This document shows positions 9,501 to 16,880 of a DNA stretch of 54,854 bases, in pieces. The notes under the pieces were generated by a model. It was not told where the DNA came from. It worked only from the letters and a program-made list of their open reading frames with translations, and made no database searches. Position numbers and translations under genes: made by a program. Each line of letters begins with the position of its first letter. Position 1 is the first letter of the stretch. The DNA comes from Desulfobacula sp. (GTDB taxonomy: Bacteria; Desulfobacterota; Desulfobacteria; Desulfobacterales; Desulfobacteraceae), in contig NZ_JAIOSW010000344.1 of assembly GCF_021107415.1 (NCBI RefSeq), positions 1 to 54,854 on the forward strand. The letters are read 5' to 3'.

Positions 9501-11347
9501 GGGATTCACCAGATTTTCTTCTTGCATGTATGAATACTTCATATGCAGCCGGAGAAGACGACTTCGCACATGAAGCTTTTTGCAAACTTAATAAACTTCG
9601 TTCAGAAGGATTAGTGAATGATAACGTCTTTCAAATGGTTCATAACGATGAGGCCCTTACAATAATTAAAGAGCATTTCAAGGCGGCTGAAGAAAGAAAA
9701 CGGAATGTCCATGAGGAGATAATTAGAGGTAGGATGCCATGGACTTGGGCAGCACAGTTCTCTTCAGATGCTTTTTATTGGGCTTGGCGTCTAAGAACCC
9801 AAGGGCTGGACTGGATTGGTGACGACCCCGTAAACCGTGCTATGCATACAGTTTACTCGACGAACGGATTTCACGCTGGAAAAATGGATAGTGCCAGATC
9901 TATGTTGCTAAGGCTGGAGTGCCCCCCACCAGGTACAAAGGTGGTAGCCGATATTTCAACACTTATTACATTACACAGATTAGACCTTCTGGACAAAGCT
10001 GTGGACTACTTCAGTGAGATCCTAATTCCTCAAGAGTACTTGGCAACTGTATTGGAAGATGGAAGGAAAATGGTCATACATCAGCGATCCCGTAAAAGGA
10101 CAGCTGAAGAGATCAATAACAATGTAGCTATCGGTTCTATAACATTGGTTTCTCAGCAAGATTGTATGGAAAAGTCATTGCCTGTCGCGGATGAGTACCA
10201 TGACTCAAATGCCAATCGGTACCATTTGATCGACGTGATCAAACCCGTACATGAGGCTGGGCTAATGGATGATGCGACGTTTGAAAGAGTACGTAAGGCA
10301 TGCGTAAAAGCTTCCAGCATAAACAGCGAGCATCCCCCGCTCATGCAATTGCAGAACCTCAATATAGAACTTTCGACTTTGGAAACGTTGTCTGTCTTTG
10401 GGTTTTTGGATACGATTATAAAATTCTATCATGTACATATTATAGATCAAGCTCCCATCGAACTGGCCCAAAGGCTTGAAGTTCTAAAATTTCAAGAGGA
10501 AACGAGAGAATGGCATTTCGATCTATGGGACCGGATTTGTGCCGATACCAGATTTAAATTTATTCGAGCCTTCATCCCGCAAGAGATGAAAGGTAAGGAT
10601 AGCGAAGAAAAGGATTACCTTGCATTTCTGGCAAGCTTTGTGGCTCAGCATGAAGGAATCCCTTTGCTGGCTGATGATCGAGTTTGTCAGGTGATGACGC
10701 TAAATATAAGACATGGGAGCTCTCATGTAGCCTTAGCCTTTGGTTCTGATGCCGTTGTGTTAGCCCTATTATCATCTGACAGGTTGGAGGCCTCTGGTGC
10801 TGCAAAAGCGATGCAGGCTCTGATTCGGTGGCGCTACCGATTCGTTCTTCCATCTGCCGAGATTCTTAAAACTTATGCCAAGCAATATTGTACAAATCCA
10901 CCAGGGCTACCTTTACAGGAGATAGCTGAATATGTCCATGATTGCATGCGTGACACAGGCTTGTTTGGTGGCCCCGAGGCCACAGATGCCAAAGAATCAA
11001 TGGCAATGCGACTTTATACGTCCTGGATAAACCTTCTTGCAGAATGGCTGGTGGAACTTTGGAATGATAGAGATTTTTCAAATGATATTGCTATGCAGTT
11101 GACCGAATGGTGTGTTAAAGAGCTCCTCCCTTCACAGCCGCGCGTTTGGCATGGTAGCATCAAGGTGAGATTCAGCTCACTAACCCCAAGACTCCTTATT
11201 ACACACATGTTGCTGAGTGCAAATTCTGTAGCCAATGATGAACGCGGATCTGCTGCAATGAAGGCTATCCAAAAGGTTTTAGAAATGTCTGATGATGACT
11301 ATTTAAGAATAATAATGGAAATCCTAAATGACACCCGAAAATTATAA
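6515..11347 (+). CDS. SERAC1-like alpha/beta hydrolase - TPR - PIN-like giant protein (putative conflict-system effector)
   Basis: A predicted 1610-residue multidomain protein. Residues about 15-260 are an alpha/beta hydrolase of the SERAC1/PGAP1 type: VFIHGLGGDAFSTW (oxyanion strand, His23), nucleophile Ser115 in ISHSLGGLVMKH, FLATPHWG, and catalytic His239 in DEDHISIAKP. A linker with low-complexity and amphipathic stretches follows, then a long helical region with clear tetratricopeptide-like repeats at about 800-1030. The C-terminal part holds PIN-nuclease-like features: Asp1146 in VVADISTLITLHRLDLL followed by a strand reading LIPQEYL, then after about 240 residues LLADDR (Asp1387/1388) and GSDAVVLALL (Asp1412), ending with an IRWRYRFVLPS segment. 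The first GTG (6680) would delete the hydrolase core strand; the open frame continues up to a CTG at 6515, ten bases after GGGAGG, so CTG is taken as the start. It overlaps the next gene by 20 bases. Lipase plus RNase activity in phage defence is inference. Confidence 0.75.
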   Translation: MSRLHQISGCDNVERKADIVFIHGLGGDAFSTWRHGKDSLTSWPHWLGDEFPDIGVWSLNYPASPTKWTRALGWLIKGMRDSGYSAALPQRALQVLDLMVQNGIGQRPLFFISHSLGGLVMKHILRKASDSINEVKKNQVAKNTKAVLFLATPHWGAELASLANKFKAIFNTTISVSELSAHDAYLEDIGLWYKNHSDDLGIQTVTYYELKPFKGLLIVNSTSANPGVGKDPVGLDEDHISIAKPNSKKDQVCNAARDLLCDHVLCVTPAVETTSTSSQGEDTIHQETKAFGRSVAVQNSPGTQVRISVSNNETSNHSEQIDKLIDITQKQTNVITKIVSQQNGPQNVTYQSPKPYEGDIVYEQVDEQTLVDKYPVTQIPRQEIGSVSSDILTMSRKRVTVTDIAEVIQKLETVEDTVAEIRNQISVWNNDTALLLSERLDDQLKGIEDDACPRLLEYLFLIARVHIIYAENKDTESTEHIDKAKDILTRIDSHFASSPRPTIAADVRALKGSIKNLENGTNSALKFLLGHDDPYSIRIRLAMYIRKQDLDKAITLIEGRPPHLRWCDIAITVYVIAGRRGDALELVKWVDKQKDRIKYPQCVVRLADASLVKAISELEPGKNILPQDLSETERLSVQEVLNDLSPILEPIIKSGSVDSELATAAVKIAWQAHHLLGHRDDVGSLARIMSTHNPVPTDVARSVMSGYMAPPPDLPSRMREDHPDDLDANILATVVESHMGQHITAFNEAKKLLSLADTNEKKEELFKLFQEIWQNLDDDTAMECESIARPLVGHNPELQATFDAMRALRSGNGDKALEALDKYKAEDDVFWLQLRGNALMQMGSLADAVDMFQIAAKRTGAPMLLHKTADLAFQAEKVAIAVDCYEQLITAQPDNLIARNNLASLYTFHLKDLNKAEIQFRELHEAEPGNPDHTVNLAFCLIQLYRPEESLALYNKACKTKNPDLRAVLGRAELQVSIGNPDEAYTCLQQFRNTFWDSPDFLLACMNTSYAAGEDDFAHEAFCKLNKLRSEGLVNDNVFQMVHNDEALTIIKEHFKAAEERKRNVHEEIIRGRMPWTWAAQFSSDAFYWAWRLRTQGLDWIGDDPVNRAMHTVYSTNGFHAGKMDSARSMLLRLECPPPGTKVVADISTLITLHRLDLLDKAVDYFSEILIPQEYLATVLEDGRKMVIHQRSRKRTAEEINNNVAIGSITLVSQQDCMEKSLPVADEYHDSNANRYHLIDVIKPVHEAGLMDDATFERVRKACVKASSINSEHPPLMQLQNLNIELSTLETLSVFGFLDTIIKFYHVHIIDQAPIELAQRLEVLKFQEETREWHFDLWDRICADTRFKFIRAFIPQEMKGKDSEEKDYLAFLASFVAQHEGIPLLADDRVCQVMTLNIRHGSSHVALAFGSDAVVLALLSSDRLEASGAAKAMQALIRWRYRFVLPSAEILKTYAKQYCTNPPGLPLQEIAEYVHDCMRDTGLFGGPEATDAKESMAMRLYTSWINLLAEWLVELWNDRDFSNDIAMQLTEWCVKELLPSQPRVWHGSIKVRFSSLTPRLLITHMLLSANSVANDERGSAAMKAIQKVLEMSDDDYLRIIMEILNDTRKL

Positions 11348-13376
11348 ACCAAACCCTGAAGAGATGCAAAAGGCAATGCGGACAATGCAAATCCGTATCC
11401 GAAATATTGCCTTACGCCATATTGATAGTATAGATCTCCGGAGCCTTCGAATCCTTCAGGATCTTGATCTTTTCAAAGACGAAACCCCATCTATTGGGGA
11501 TGATTTAGATCTGGCTGTTCTACGAGATCCTCACCATCCTAAACGATATAATCTATCGAGCGGTCCTTTGGTGCTTTATGAGACAGAAGGAGAGAAGCCA
11601 AAGCGAATGCTCATAGAACTCCCTGTATTGATCTTTTCCGAAATTAAAAATGTGCGGCAAGCAGCTCTGGAATGCATCGAGAGAATGGCCGTAAAAGATC
11701 CTCTTGCTCTTACTCCAAAAACAACATCCATATTAAAAGATTGCCGAGATGATTTGGTGTCGGAAGCGCCAGAAAAATGGAGACAGGCTGCTATCGCAGT
11801 ATCCGACGCACTCTATGATGATATTTTCATCGCATTAAACGGAACACGCCAAAGCCTCGAAAGTAAGCCTGTGAATGAGGAGACTCTCAATTTCTACACA
11901 AAGAAGATTATCCATCCACCAGTGACTTCTCTCGATTCTATTAGCCTTCCTATAGGACATCCCGAACAGGATCATAAAGCACTAAACTTACTACTATCAG
12001 ACAAAATTGGCCAGGCCTCCAATCTCGCAGAACTATGCGATTCTTATCTTAAATATCTCGGATTTCTTCCCCTCGGGCCACCCTATTGTCTGGCTACTGC
12101 TATAAGTAAGTGGCTTGACTCAAATCCCGATATTGATGCCTGGAAAGAAGTCTGGGGATGGGCCCATGCAAATCCATCCCCGCTATCTAATTATCACGCC
12201 TGCTCAGTCTTTGCTCTTTTTCCAGAACTGATTCCAGAAGGTAAGTTGCCTTATTTTTGGAACGAAGTCGTCGCGATTGTAAAGGGCGCAGAAAATAGCG
12301 GAACCGATCACTCTGAATATGAAATTTGGGAACTTCGTCGGGATCTTGCACGACATTACACATTTCACTTAGAGGCACATTTACCTGAAAATGATGGAGG
12401 GAGTATTGGGTATTTTGCATGGTGGTTTGCAGAACAAGTCGCAAATCTATTTCCGTCTGATGCAAGAGCGGCCAAATTCTACTGGGAAAACTGGGTTAAG
12501 CCTGCCTTAGATATATCTGGGCCAATCTGGATAGCAGCAAGCGCTCCTATTAAGTATTCCTTCTTGCGTTACATTACATTTCAGCAACAATCGCCATGGA
12601 CAACATCACTTTTGATACTTATGGGTGAACAACTTGAGAATCTTGCACCCAATGAGCAAGACGAGGAAATCCAGGCAGAGTTTAATGATGCCATAGTTAG
12701 AAGCGCAATTTTTTCAATACCATTTCCAATCGAATCCCAAAGCGATCCTACATTTGTTCTGGAGTGCTCATTGGCTGATACTCTATCCAAATGGGCAAAA
12801 TACCAAACTGAAAAGCATCAAAAGGATTTGCTGGAACTCATTTCAACGAGTCGAAAGCTCGGAAGCAATGATATACTATGCAATGCACTTAGAAAACTCG
12901 GAGAATCTACTTTTCCCGATCAAATTACTGTGTGTCTTGCTCTGAAAGCAAAGGTAGCTATTGACCCAACAGTTGCAGAAGACGTATGGGAGATTGTTTC
13001 TGATGCCAAATGGCGTAAAGAAGTACTTGGAAGGGCGGAAAAGAGGATTCTGGATCTACTTATAGAGTCTCTAAGTTGGCTCCTTGTTGACAATAAAGAT
13101 AAATGGTTCTCCTACCTCCCACATTACATCGCGGAACTATGTGAAAAGGAAGAGGATGAAGAACGAAGACAGGCTTTATTCCTATATGTGATACATACAA
13201 GCCTTGCATCCGATACAGTGAGTGCAGTACGCCGACTTATCCGGGGAAACCAGAGAGCAAAATTTGTTGATTATGTTAAAGATTACCGGATGCGGATCGA
13301 GCATCTATTCTCAAACTACCCTCTTTGGGTGGCGGCTAAACTGCGTGGTCTACTATCGAGTATGCATGTTCATTGA
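11328..13376 (+). CDS. Large helical protein of unknown family, partner of the hydrolase-TPR-PIN protein
   Basis: A 682-residue soluble protein whose ATG lies 20 bases inside the end of the preceding gene, so the two are almost certainly co-translated. No family was recognised. It has no signal peptide, membrane segment, Walker motif or obvious catalytic motif. Secondary structure is dominated by amphipathic helices; the stretch around residues 100-165 (IKNVRQAALECIERMA, then EKWRQAAIAVSDALYDD) resembles HEAT-type repeats, and Trp is frequent around residues 290-430. It is probably a scaffold, sensor or regulatory subunit for the upstream protein. A candidate terminator lies 226 bases downstream, and nothing else shares the unit. 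Confidence 0.75.
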   Translation: MTPENYKPNPEEMQKAMRTMQIRIRNIALRHIDSIDLRSLRILQDLDLFKDETPSIGDDLDLAVLRDPHHPKRYNLSSGPLVLYETEGEKPKRMLIELPVLIFSEIKNVRQAALECIERMAVKDPLALTPKTTSILKDCRDDLVSEAPEKWRQAAIAVSDALYDDIFIALNGTRQSLESKPVNEETLNFYTKKIIHPPVTSLDSISLPIGHPEQDHKALNLLLSDKIGQASNLAELCDSYLKYLGFLPLGPPYCLATAISKWLDSNPDIDAWKEVWGWAHANPSPLSNYHACSVFALFPELIPEGKLPYFWNEVVAIVKGAENSGTDHSEYEIWELRRDLARHYTFHLEAHLPENDGGSIGYFAWWFAEQVANLFPSDARAAKFYWENWVKPALDISGPIWIAASAPIKYSFLRYITFQQQSPWTTSLLILMGEQLENLAPNEQDEEIQAEFNDAIVRSAIFSIPFPIESQSDPTFVLECSLADTLSKWAKYQTEKHQKDLLELISTSRKLGSNDILCNALRKLGESTFPDQITVCLALKAKVAIDPTVAEDVWEIVSDAKWRKEVLGRAEKRILDLLIESLSWLLVDNKDKWFSYLPHYIAELCEKEEDEERRQALFLYVIHTSLASDTVSAVRRLIRGNQRAKFVDYVKDYRMRIEHLFSNYPLWVAAKLRGLLSSMHVH

Positions 13377-13729
13377 TACCCAAATTCTTTATTGCCACCC
13401 AAATATCTTGAATCAATCTTCTGACCTAAAAAAATGATACCAGATCAAATCTTGATGAACTTTATGGGCGAGGACTATTATCTATTTAGGCTTGATTTTT
13501 TAATTTGAAATTCTTCATAGACTATCCTCTGTTAGTCCACATTTTCATTCAAAAACAAGCAACCACAATATAGCGTCCTGTATTTTTTCGTCATCAGGTG
13601 CAACAGTCAATTTTATTGACTGTATTTTTCAAAACCCACATCAGATGATTTGAAAAAAATGATCTTATATTCAGCTTAATGCGGAAGAATGGCTCAGGAT
13701 GCTATTTGGGGTGCAATATATGGCAACTT
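13377..13729. other. Intergenic region between the conflict-like operon and crotonase gene
   Basis: About 350 bases between convergent genes. Apart from the terminator-like hairpin at 13603-13630 there is nothing recognisable: no open frame with a ribosome site, no inverted repeats of transposon type. Confidence 0.55.
13603..13630 (+). terminator. Candidate terminator of the two-gene operon
   Basis: An eight-base perfect stem (ACAGTCAA at 13603-13610, TTGACTGT at 13616-13623) with a five-base loop is followed by ATTTTTC. It lies 226 bases beyond the stop of the 682-residue gene. The stem is AT-rich, so it is a moderate candidate; no T run follows on the other strand. Confidence 0.5.
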
Positions 13730-14464
13730 TCACACTGTATTTGCTTTGCTATGCTTTAAGAACTTTCCCACAAATTTCCTGAATCCTTTACGTTCGTGAG
13801 CCAAAGATTCTTGCCGTGTGACATGGTTTTTATACTTGATCAAATCTTTTACAACTCCCAGCATCTCCTGATTTACAGCGCAGATTTCTGTTGATATCTG
13901 TTTAGCGCGGGATATAAGTTCCCCATGAGGAACCACTTCGTTGACAAGACCGCATTGCATGGCCTTTTGGGCAGAAACAAATTGACAGGTAAAAGAGATC
14001 TGTTTGGCCATTCGCTGGCCCACTGCCTGCTGTAGAAGCTGGGTCATTCCCCATCCGGGATGAATCCCCACTTTTGCATGGGTATCAGCAAAACAAGCAT
14101 GTTCCGAAGCAATAAGAAAATCACAGTTCAAGGCTATCTCAAAACCGCCTGTGATGGCATGGCCGTTGATAGCTCCGATTATGGGCTTTTTACAATCTTC
14201 AAAGACATCCGGCAAGTCTTTTCCATCTCCGCGAGGATCAAAAAGATTCTCTGTTTTAATCACAGACAGATCAAGCCCGGCACAAAATGATTTACCGTTT
14301 CCTGTGATGATAGCTACCCGAATCTTATCATTGCTTGAAACCTCATCAAGGCAATTATAAAAATGGATTAGAAATTCCCGGTTAATGGCATTACGCTTCT
14401 CCGGTCGATTCAAAGTAATCATCGCTATTCCTTCTTTGGTTTCGAACAATACCGGTTTTCCCAT
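13730..14464 (-). CDS. Enoyl-CoA hydratase/isomerase (crotonase) family protein
   Basis: A 244-residue crotonase-fold protein. Typical motifs are LNRPEKRNAIN near residue 20, the oxyanion-hole strand GNGKSFCAGLDLS near 56-67 and AINGHAITGGFEIALNCD near 98-115. Glu109 matches the first catalytic glutamate of enoyl-CoA hydratase; the second glutamate is replaced (FADTHAKVGIHPGWG, His129), a change shared with a recognisable subfamily, so hydratase activity cannot be assumed. It would act on CoA thioesters in the cytoplasm. It stands alone between a conflict-like operon and a toxin-antitoxin pair and is divergent from the latter. The C-terminus ends in a basic segment (RKGFRKFVGKFLKHSK). Confidence 0.9.
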   Translation of the reverse strand: MGKPVLFETKEGIAMITLNRPEKRNAINREFLIHFYNCLDEVSSNDKIRVAIITGNGKSFCAGLDLSVIKTENLFDPRGDGKDLPDVFEDCKKPIIGAINGHAITGGFEIALNCDFLIASEHACFADTHAKVGIHPGWGMTQLLQQAVGQRMAKQISFTCQFVSAQKAMQCGLVNEVVPHGELISRAKQISTEICAVNQEMLGVVKDLIKYKNHVTRQESLAHERKGFRKFVGKFLKHSKANTV

Positions 14465-14561
14465 ATTCCCTGTTTCCTTCTGTGTTTTAAATTTATATTT
14501 TCCGTATGACGATTATTATTCGACAGAATTGGTCAATATTACTTATATCAGGACAAATATC

Positions 14562-14584
14562 AAACTATAATGTTAAACTATAAT
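14562..14584 (+). repeat. Tandem 10-bp direct repeat upstream of the toxin-antitoxin promoter
   Basis: The ten bases AAACTATAAT occur twice (14562-14571 and 14575-14584), repeating every 13 bases and touching the -35 box of the downstream promoter. The position suits an operator for antitoxin autoregulation or an AT-rich UP element. Only the repeat itself is seen; its role is inferred. Confidence 0.5.
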
Positions 14585-14612
14585 TGACAGCCCCACCCTA
14601 TTGCCGTATATT
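14584..14612 (+). promoter_or_regulatory. Consensus sigma-70 promoter of the toxin-antitoxin operon
   Basis: A perfect TTGACA (14584-14589) and TATATT (14607-14612) are separated by exactly 17 bases. Transcription would begin near 14619, giving a leader of about 37 bases before the GTG of the antitoxin. The match rules out a TTG start at 14584 for the antitoxin frame, because it would be the -35 box. Confidence 0.75.
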
Positions 14613-14655
14613 ATTATTAAAAAAGCCCGGCGCTATAAAAATAGAAGAGGGAGAC

Positions 14656-14898
14656 GTGAATACAAAACTCACATTAAGGCTTGATGAGCATCTTATTGCA
14701 TCCGCTAAAGAATATTCTGCCAAAACGGGTAAATCTGTTTCAAAAATTGTCTCTGATTTTTTCGTAGTTATTAGAAATGAAAAATTAAAAAAGACCCGTT
14801 CACTTACCCCAACGGTTCAGTCCCTAAAAGGTATCATAAAAAATTCAAATTTTTCAAAAGATAACTACAAAAGCTATTTAGAAAATAAACATTTATGA
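14656..14898 (+). CDS. Antitoxin of the DUF6364 / ribbon-helix-helix type
   Basis: An 80-residue protein beginning (V)NTKLTLRLDEHLIASAKEYS, the typical opening of DUF6364-type antitoxins: a beta strand, then helix-turn-helix with KTGKSVSKIVSDFF. It should dimerise, bind DNA at its own promoter and neutralise the toxin with its basic, extended C-terminal part. GTG at 14656 is chosen because GAGGGAG precedes it and the protein starts exactly where the family does; the frame is open further upstream but that stretch contains the promoter. The stop codon overlaps the toxin start by four bases (ATGA). Confidence 0.85.
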   Translation: MNTKLTLRLDEHLIASAKEYSAKTGKSVSKIVSDFFVVIRNEKLKKTRSLTPTVQSLKGIIKNSNFSKDNYKSYLENKHL

Positions 14899-15314
14899 AA
14901 GTGCTCTTTGACACAAATATCATATTAGATGTTCTTCTTGACCGAAGGCCTTTCTGTGAACATGCCTCCTATTTAATGTCAAAAGTCGAGCGTTCAGAAC
15001 TCAATGGTTTTCTTTGCGCCACCACGGTAACGACAATTCATTACCTGTTATCAAAGTCTCTGCATAAAGAAAAAGCCGTTGAAAGCATTCATTCGATAAT
15101 GGCGCTGTTTGAAATAGCCTCGGTTAACAGGGTGGTAATAGAGAATGCATTAAAATCAAAATTTACTGATTTTGAAAATTCGGTTCTTCATGAATCGGCA
15201 CGGCACGCAGGAGCAGAGTACATTATAACCAGAAATATTAAAGATTTTAAAAAATCAAAAATACCAGCCTTTGCCCCGATTGAATTCTTAAGCATGCTGG
15301 AATCACTGGAATAG
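14895..15314 (+). CDS. PIN-domain toxin (VapC-like ribonuclease)
   Basis: A 139-residue PIN-domain protein, the predicted RNase toxin of the pair. It begins MKVLFDTNIILDVLLDRRPF with Asp6 and Asn8 of the active site, has the helix CATTVTTIHYLLSK, the acidic motif TDFENSVLHESA (Asp92, Glu94) and the last strand IITRNIKDF (Asp117). The usual FED of this motif reads FEN here, one acidic position changed to Asn. Translation is coupled to the antitoxin through the ATGA overlap. Toxicity would come from cleavage of tRNA, rRNA or mRNA; the target cannot be told from sequence. Confidence 0.88.
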   Translation: MKVLFDTNIILDVLLDRRPFCEHASYLMSKVERSELNGFLCATTVTTIHYLLSKSLHKEKAVESIHSIMALFEIASVNRVVIENALKSKFTDFENSVLHESARHAGAEYIITRNIKDFKKSKIPAFAPIEFLSMLESLE

Positions 15315-15349
15315 TACATATCAATAGTTGAAATGAGGATGCGGACGCT

Positions 15350-16846
15350 ATGGAACGAAGAGTTGTTGTTGCGGGATGGGGCCAGATCACTCAGCCAAAA
15401 GAATTGAATGGTATACCACAAGATCCCATGGGTTTGATGGAACAGGCATCCAATAGAGCCGCAAAAATAATGGTTTCCAAAAAGGGTTTGACAACTCTTG
15501 ACGGAATCATGGTTGTCAGGACCTTAAGCCATCATTACACTGCGCCGGCCCAACAGCTTGCCCAAAAATTAGGCGCCGCACCAAAATTTACCCATGTGTC
15601 AGGAATTGGGGGAAACTCTCCACAGACGATAATCAATATTGCTGCCGGTATGATTGCCCGAAATGAACTGGATTCTGTTCTCATTGTGGGTGCCGAAGCC
15701 TACGTCCAAAGAGGAAAAAAGCAAAAAAAGTTTGAAAGTGCTCTGTTCAGAGGCATACCAGAAGATTATTCCAAGGATGATCTTATCGGTTCCACTCCTT
15801 TGGAAAATTTATATGGGATTGAACATCCCCTGCAGGGGTTCCCGCTTTTTGAGACTGCACTATGGTCTGCATCCGGCCTGGATCTGCAAGCTTACCTGAT
15901 GAAAATCGGGAAAATGTGGTCTGACTTCAGCAAGATCGCTGTGGATCATCCCTATGCCTGGACAAAATCCATGAAAACCCCGGAAGAAATCATCACACCC
16001 GGCCCGACCAACAGGCCCGTTGCCTTTCCCTATACCAAGTACATGAATTCATTTGTTACTGTGGATCAAGGGGCAGCTATCATATTAATGTCAGAAGAAA
16101 CAGCAAAAAAATATTCACAAAAAGACCGGCAGACCGTCTATTTCCTTGGGGGCGGGTATGCTGAAGACCGGCAGCGCTTTATGATTGAAAAATCTGATTT
16201 CACCTCAAGCCCGCCACTTAAGGCCGCTGTTGAAAAAGCATTGAAAAGATCCTGTATGCCTTTGGAAAGCCTGGAGTGTTTTGATCTTTATTCATGTTTC
16301 CCCTGTGCGGTTTCCATTGCAAAAAAAATGATCGGGATAGCAGATGATGACACAAGGCCGCTTACTCTGACCGGAGGCCTTGGTTTTTTTGGGGGCCCTG
16401 GTAATAATTACAGTCTCCACGGGGCAGCCACTCTTGCTGAAAAAATTTCCATTGGTGAGAAATCAAATGGCCTTGTCACGGCCCTTGGCTGGTTTATGCA
16501 TAAACATGCGGCCGGTGTCTATGGTTCAAAGCCTTTAAAGGGAGAATTCAAAGATCATGATATAGCAGATCAAAAGAATCGTTTTTCAGGAAATGATCCC
16601 GTAAAAATCAAAGATCAGGTCAACGGATCCGGAACCATTGAGACCTATACTATTATCTATGCAAATAATCATGAACCTTCCTATGCAGTGCTTTATGGAA
16701 AAACCCGGGACAATTTCCGATTTATCGCCAGAACACAAAACCATCCGGACATCTTTAAACAACTCACATCAAAAAATATGGTTGGACAAAAAATAAATAT
16801 TGGGTTTAATCGTTCCCGAAGTATGAATATTGCCGATTTAACATAG
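15350..16846 (+). CDS. Thiolase-like protein type 1 (SCP2-thiolase-like), probably lacking the catalytic cysteine
   Basis: A 498-residue thiolase-fold protein. Residues 1-400 match acetyl-CoA acetyltransferases of the SCP2-thiolase-like group (VVVAGWGQITQPKE; ARNELDSVLIVGAEAY; GGLGFFGGPGNNYSLHG). Residues about 420-498 (IETYTIIYANN, YAVLYGKTRD, RFIAR) form the extra C-terminal OB-like domain of thiolase-like protein type 1. At the usual nucleophile position the sequence reads HVSGIGGNSPQT, without a cysteine, so thiolytic chemistry is doubtful. GAGG stands about nine bases before the ATG. It lies 35 bases after the toxin gene on the same strand and could be read through from it. The function of this subfamily is unknown. 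Confidence 0.85.
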   Translation: MERRVVVAGWGQITQPKELNGIPQDPMGLMEQASNRAAKIMVSKKGLTTLDGIMVVRTLSHHYTAPAQQLAQKLGAAPKFTHVSGIGGNSPQTIINIAAGMIARNELDSVLIVGAEAYVQRGKKQKKFESALFRGIPEDYSKDDLIGSTPLENLYGIEHPLQGFPLFETALWSASGLDLQAYLMKIGKMWSDFSKIAVDHPYAWTKSMKTPEEIITPGPTNRPVAFPYTKYMNSFVTVDQGAAIILMSEETAKKYSQKDRQTVYFLGGGYAEDRQRFMIEKSDFTSSPPLKAAVEKALKRSCMPLESLECFDLYSCFPCAVSIAKKMIGIADDDTRPLTLTGGLGFFGGPGNNYSLHGAATLAEKISIGEKSNGLVTALGWFMHKHAAGVYGSKPLKGEFKDHDIADQKNRFSGNDPVKIKDQVNGSGTIETYTIIYANNHEPSYAVLYGKTRDNFRFIARTQNHPDIFKQLTSKNMVGQKINIGFNRSRSMNIADLT

Positions 16847-16880
16847 CCGGAATATAAACAGAAATTTGATCAGGCACTAA

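Noticed and set aside
6680..11347. GTG at 6680 as the start of the large hydrolase-TPR-PIN gene
   Set aside because: Would remove the first core strand and oxyanion motif of the hydrolase, which are encoded in frame directly upstream behind a good ribosome site.
14584..14655. TTG at 14584 as antitoxin start
   Set aside because: It is the -35 box of a consensus promoter; family homology starts at GTG 14656 behind GAGGGAG.
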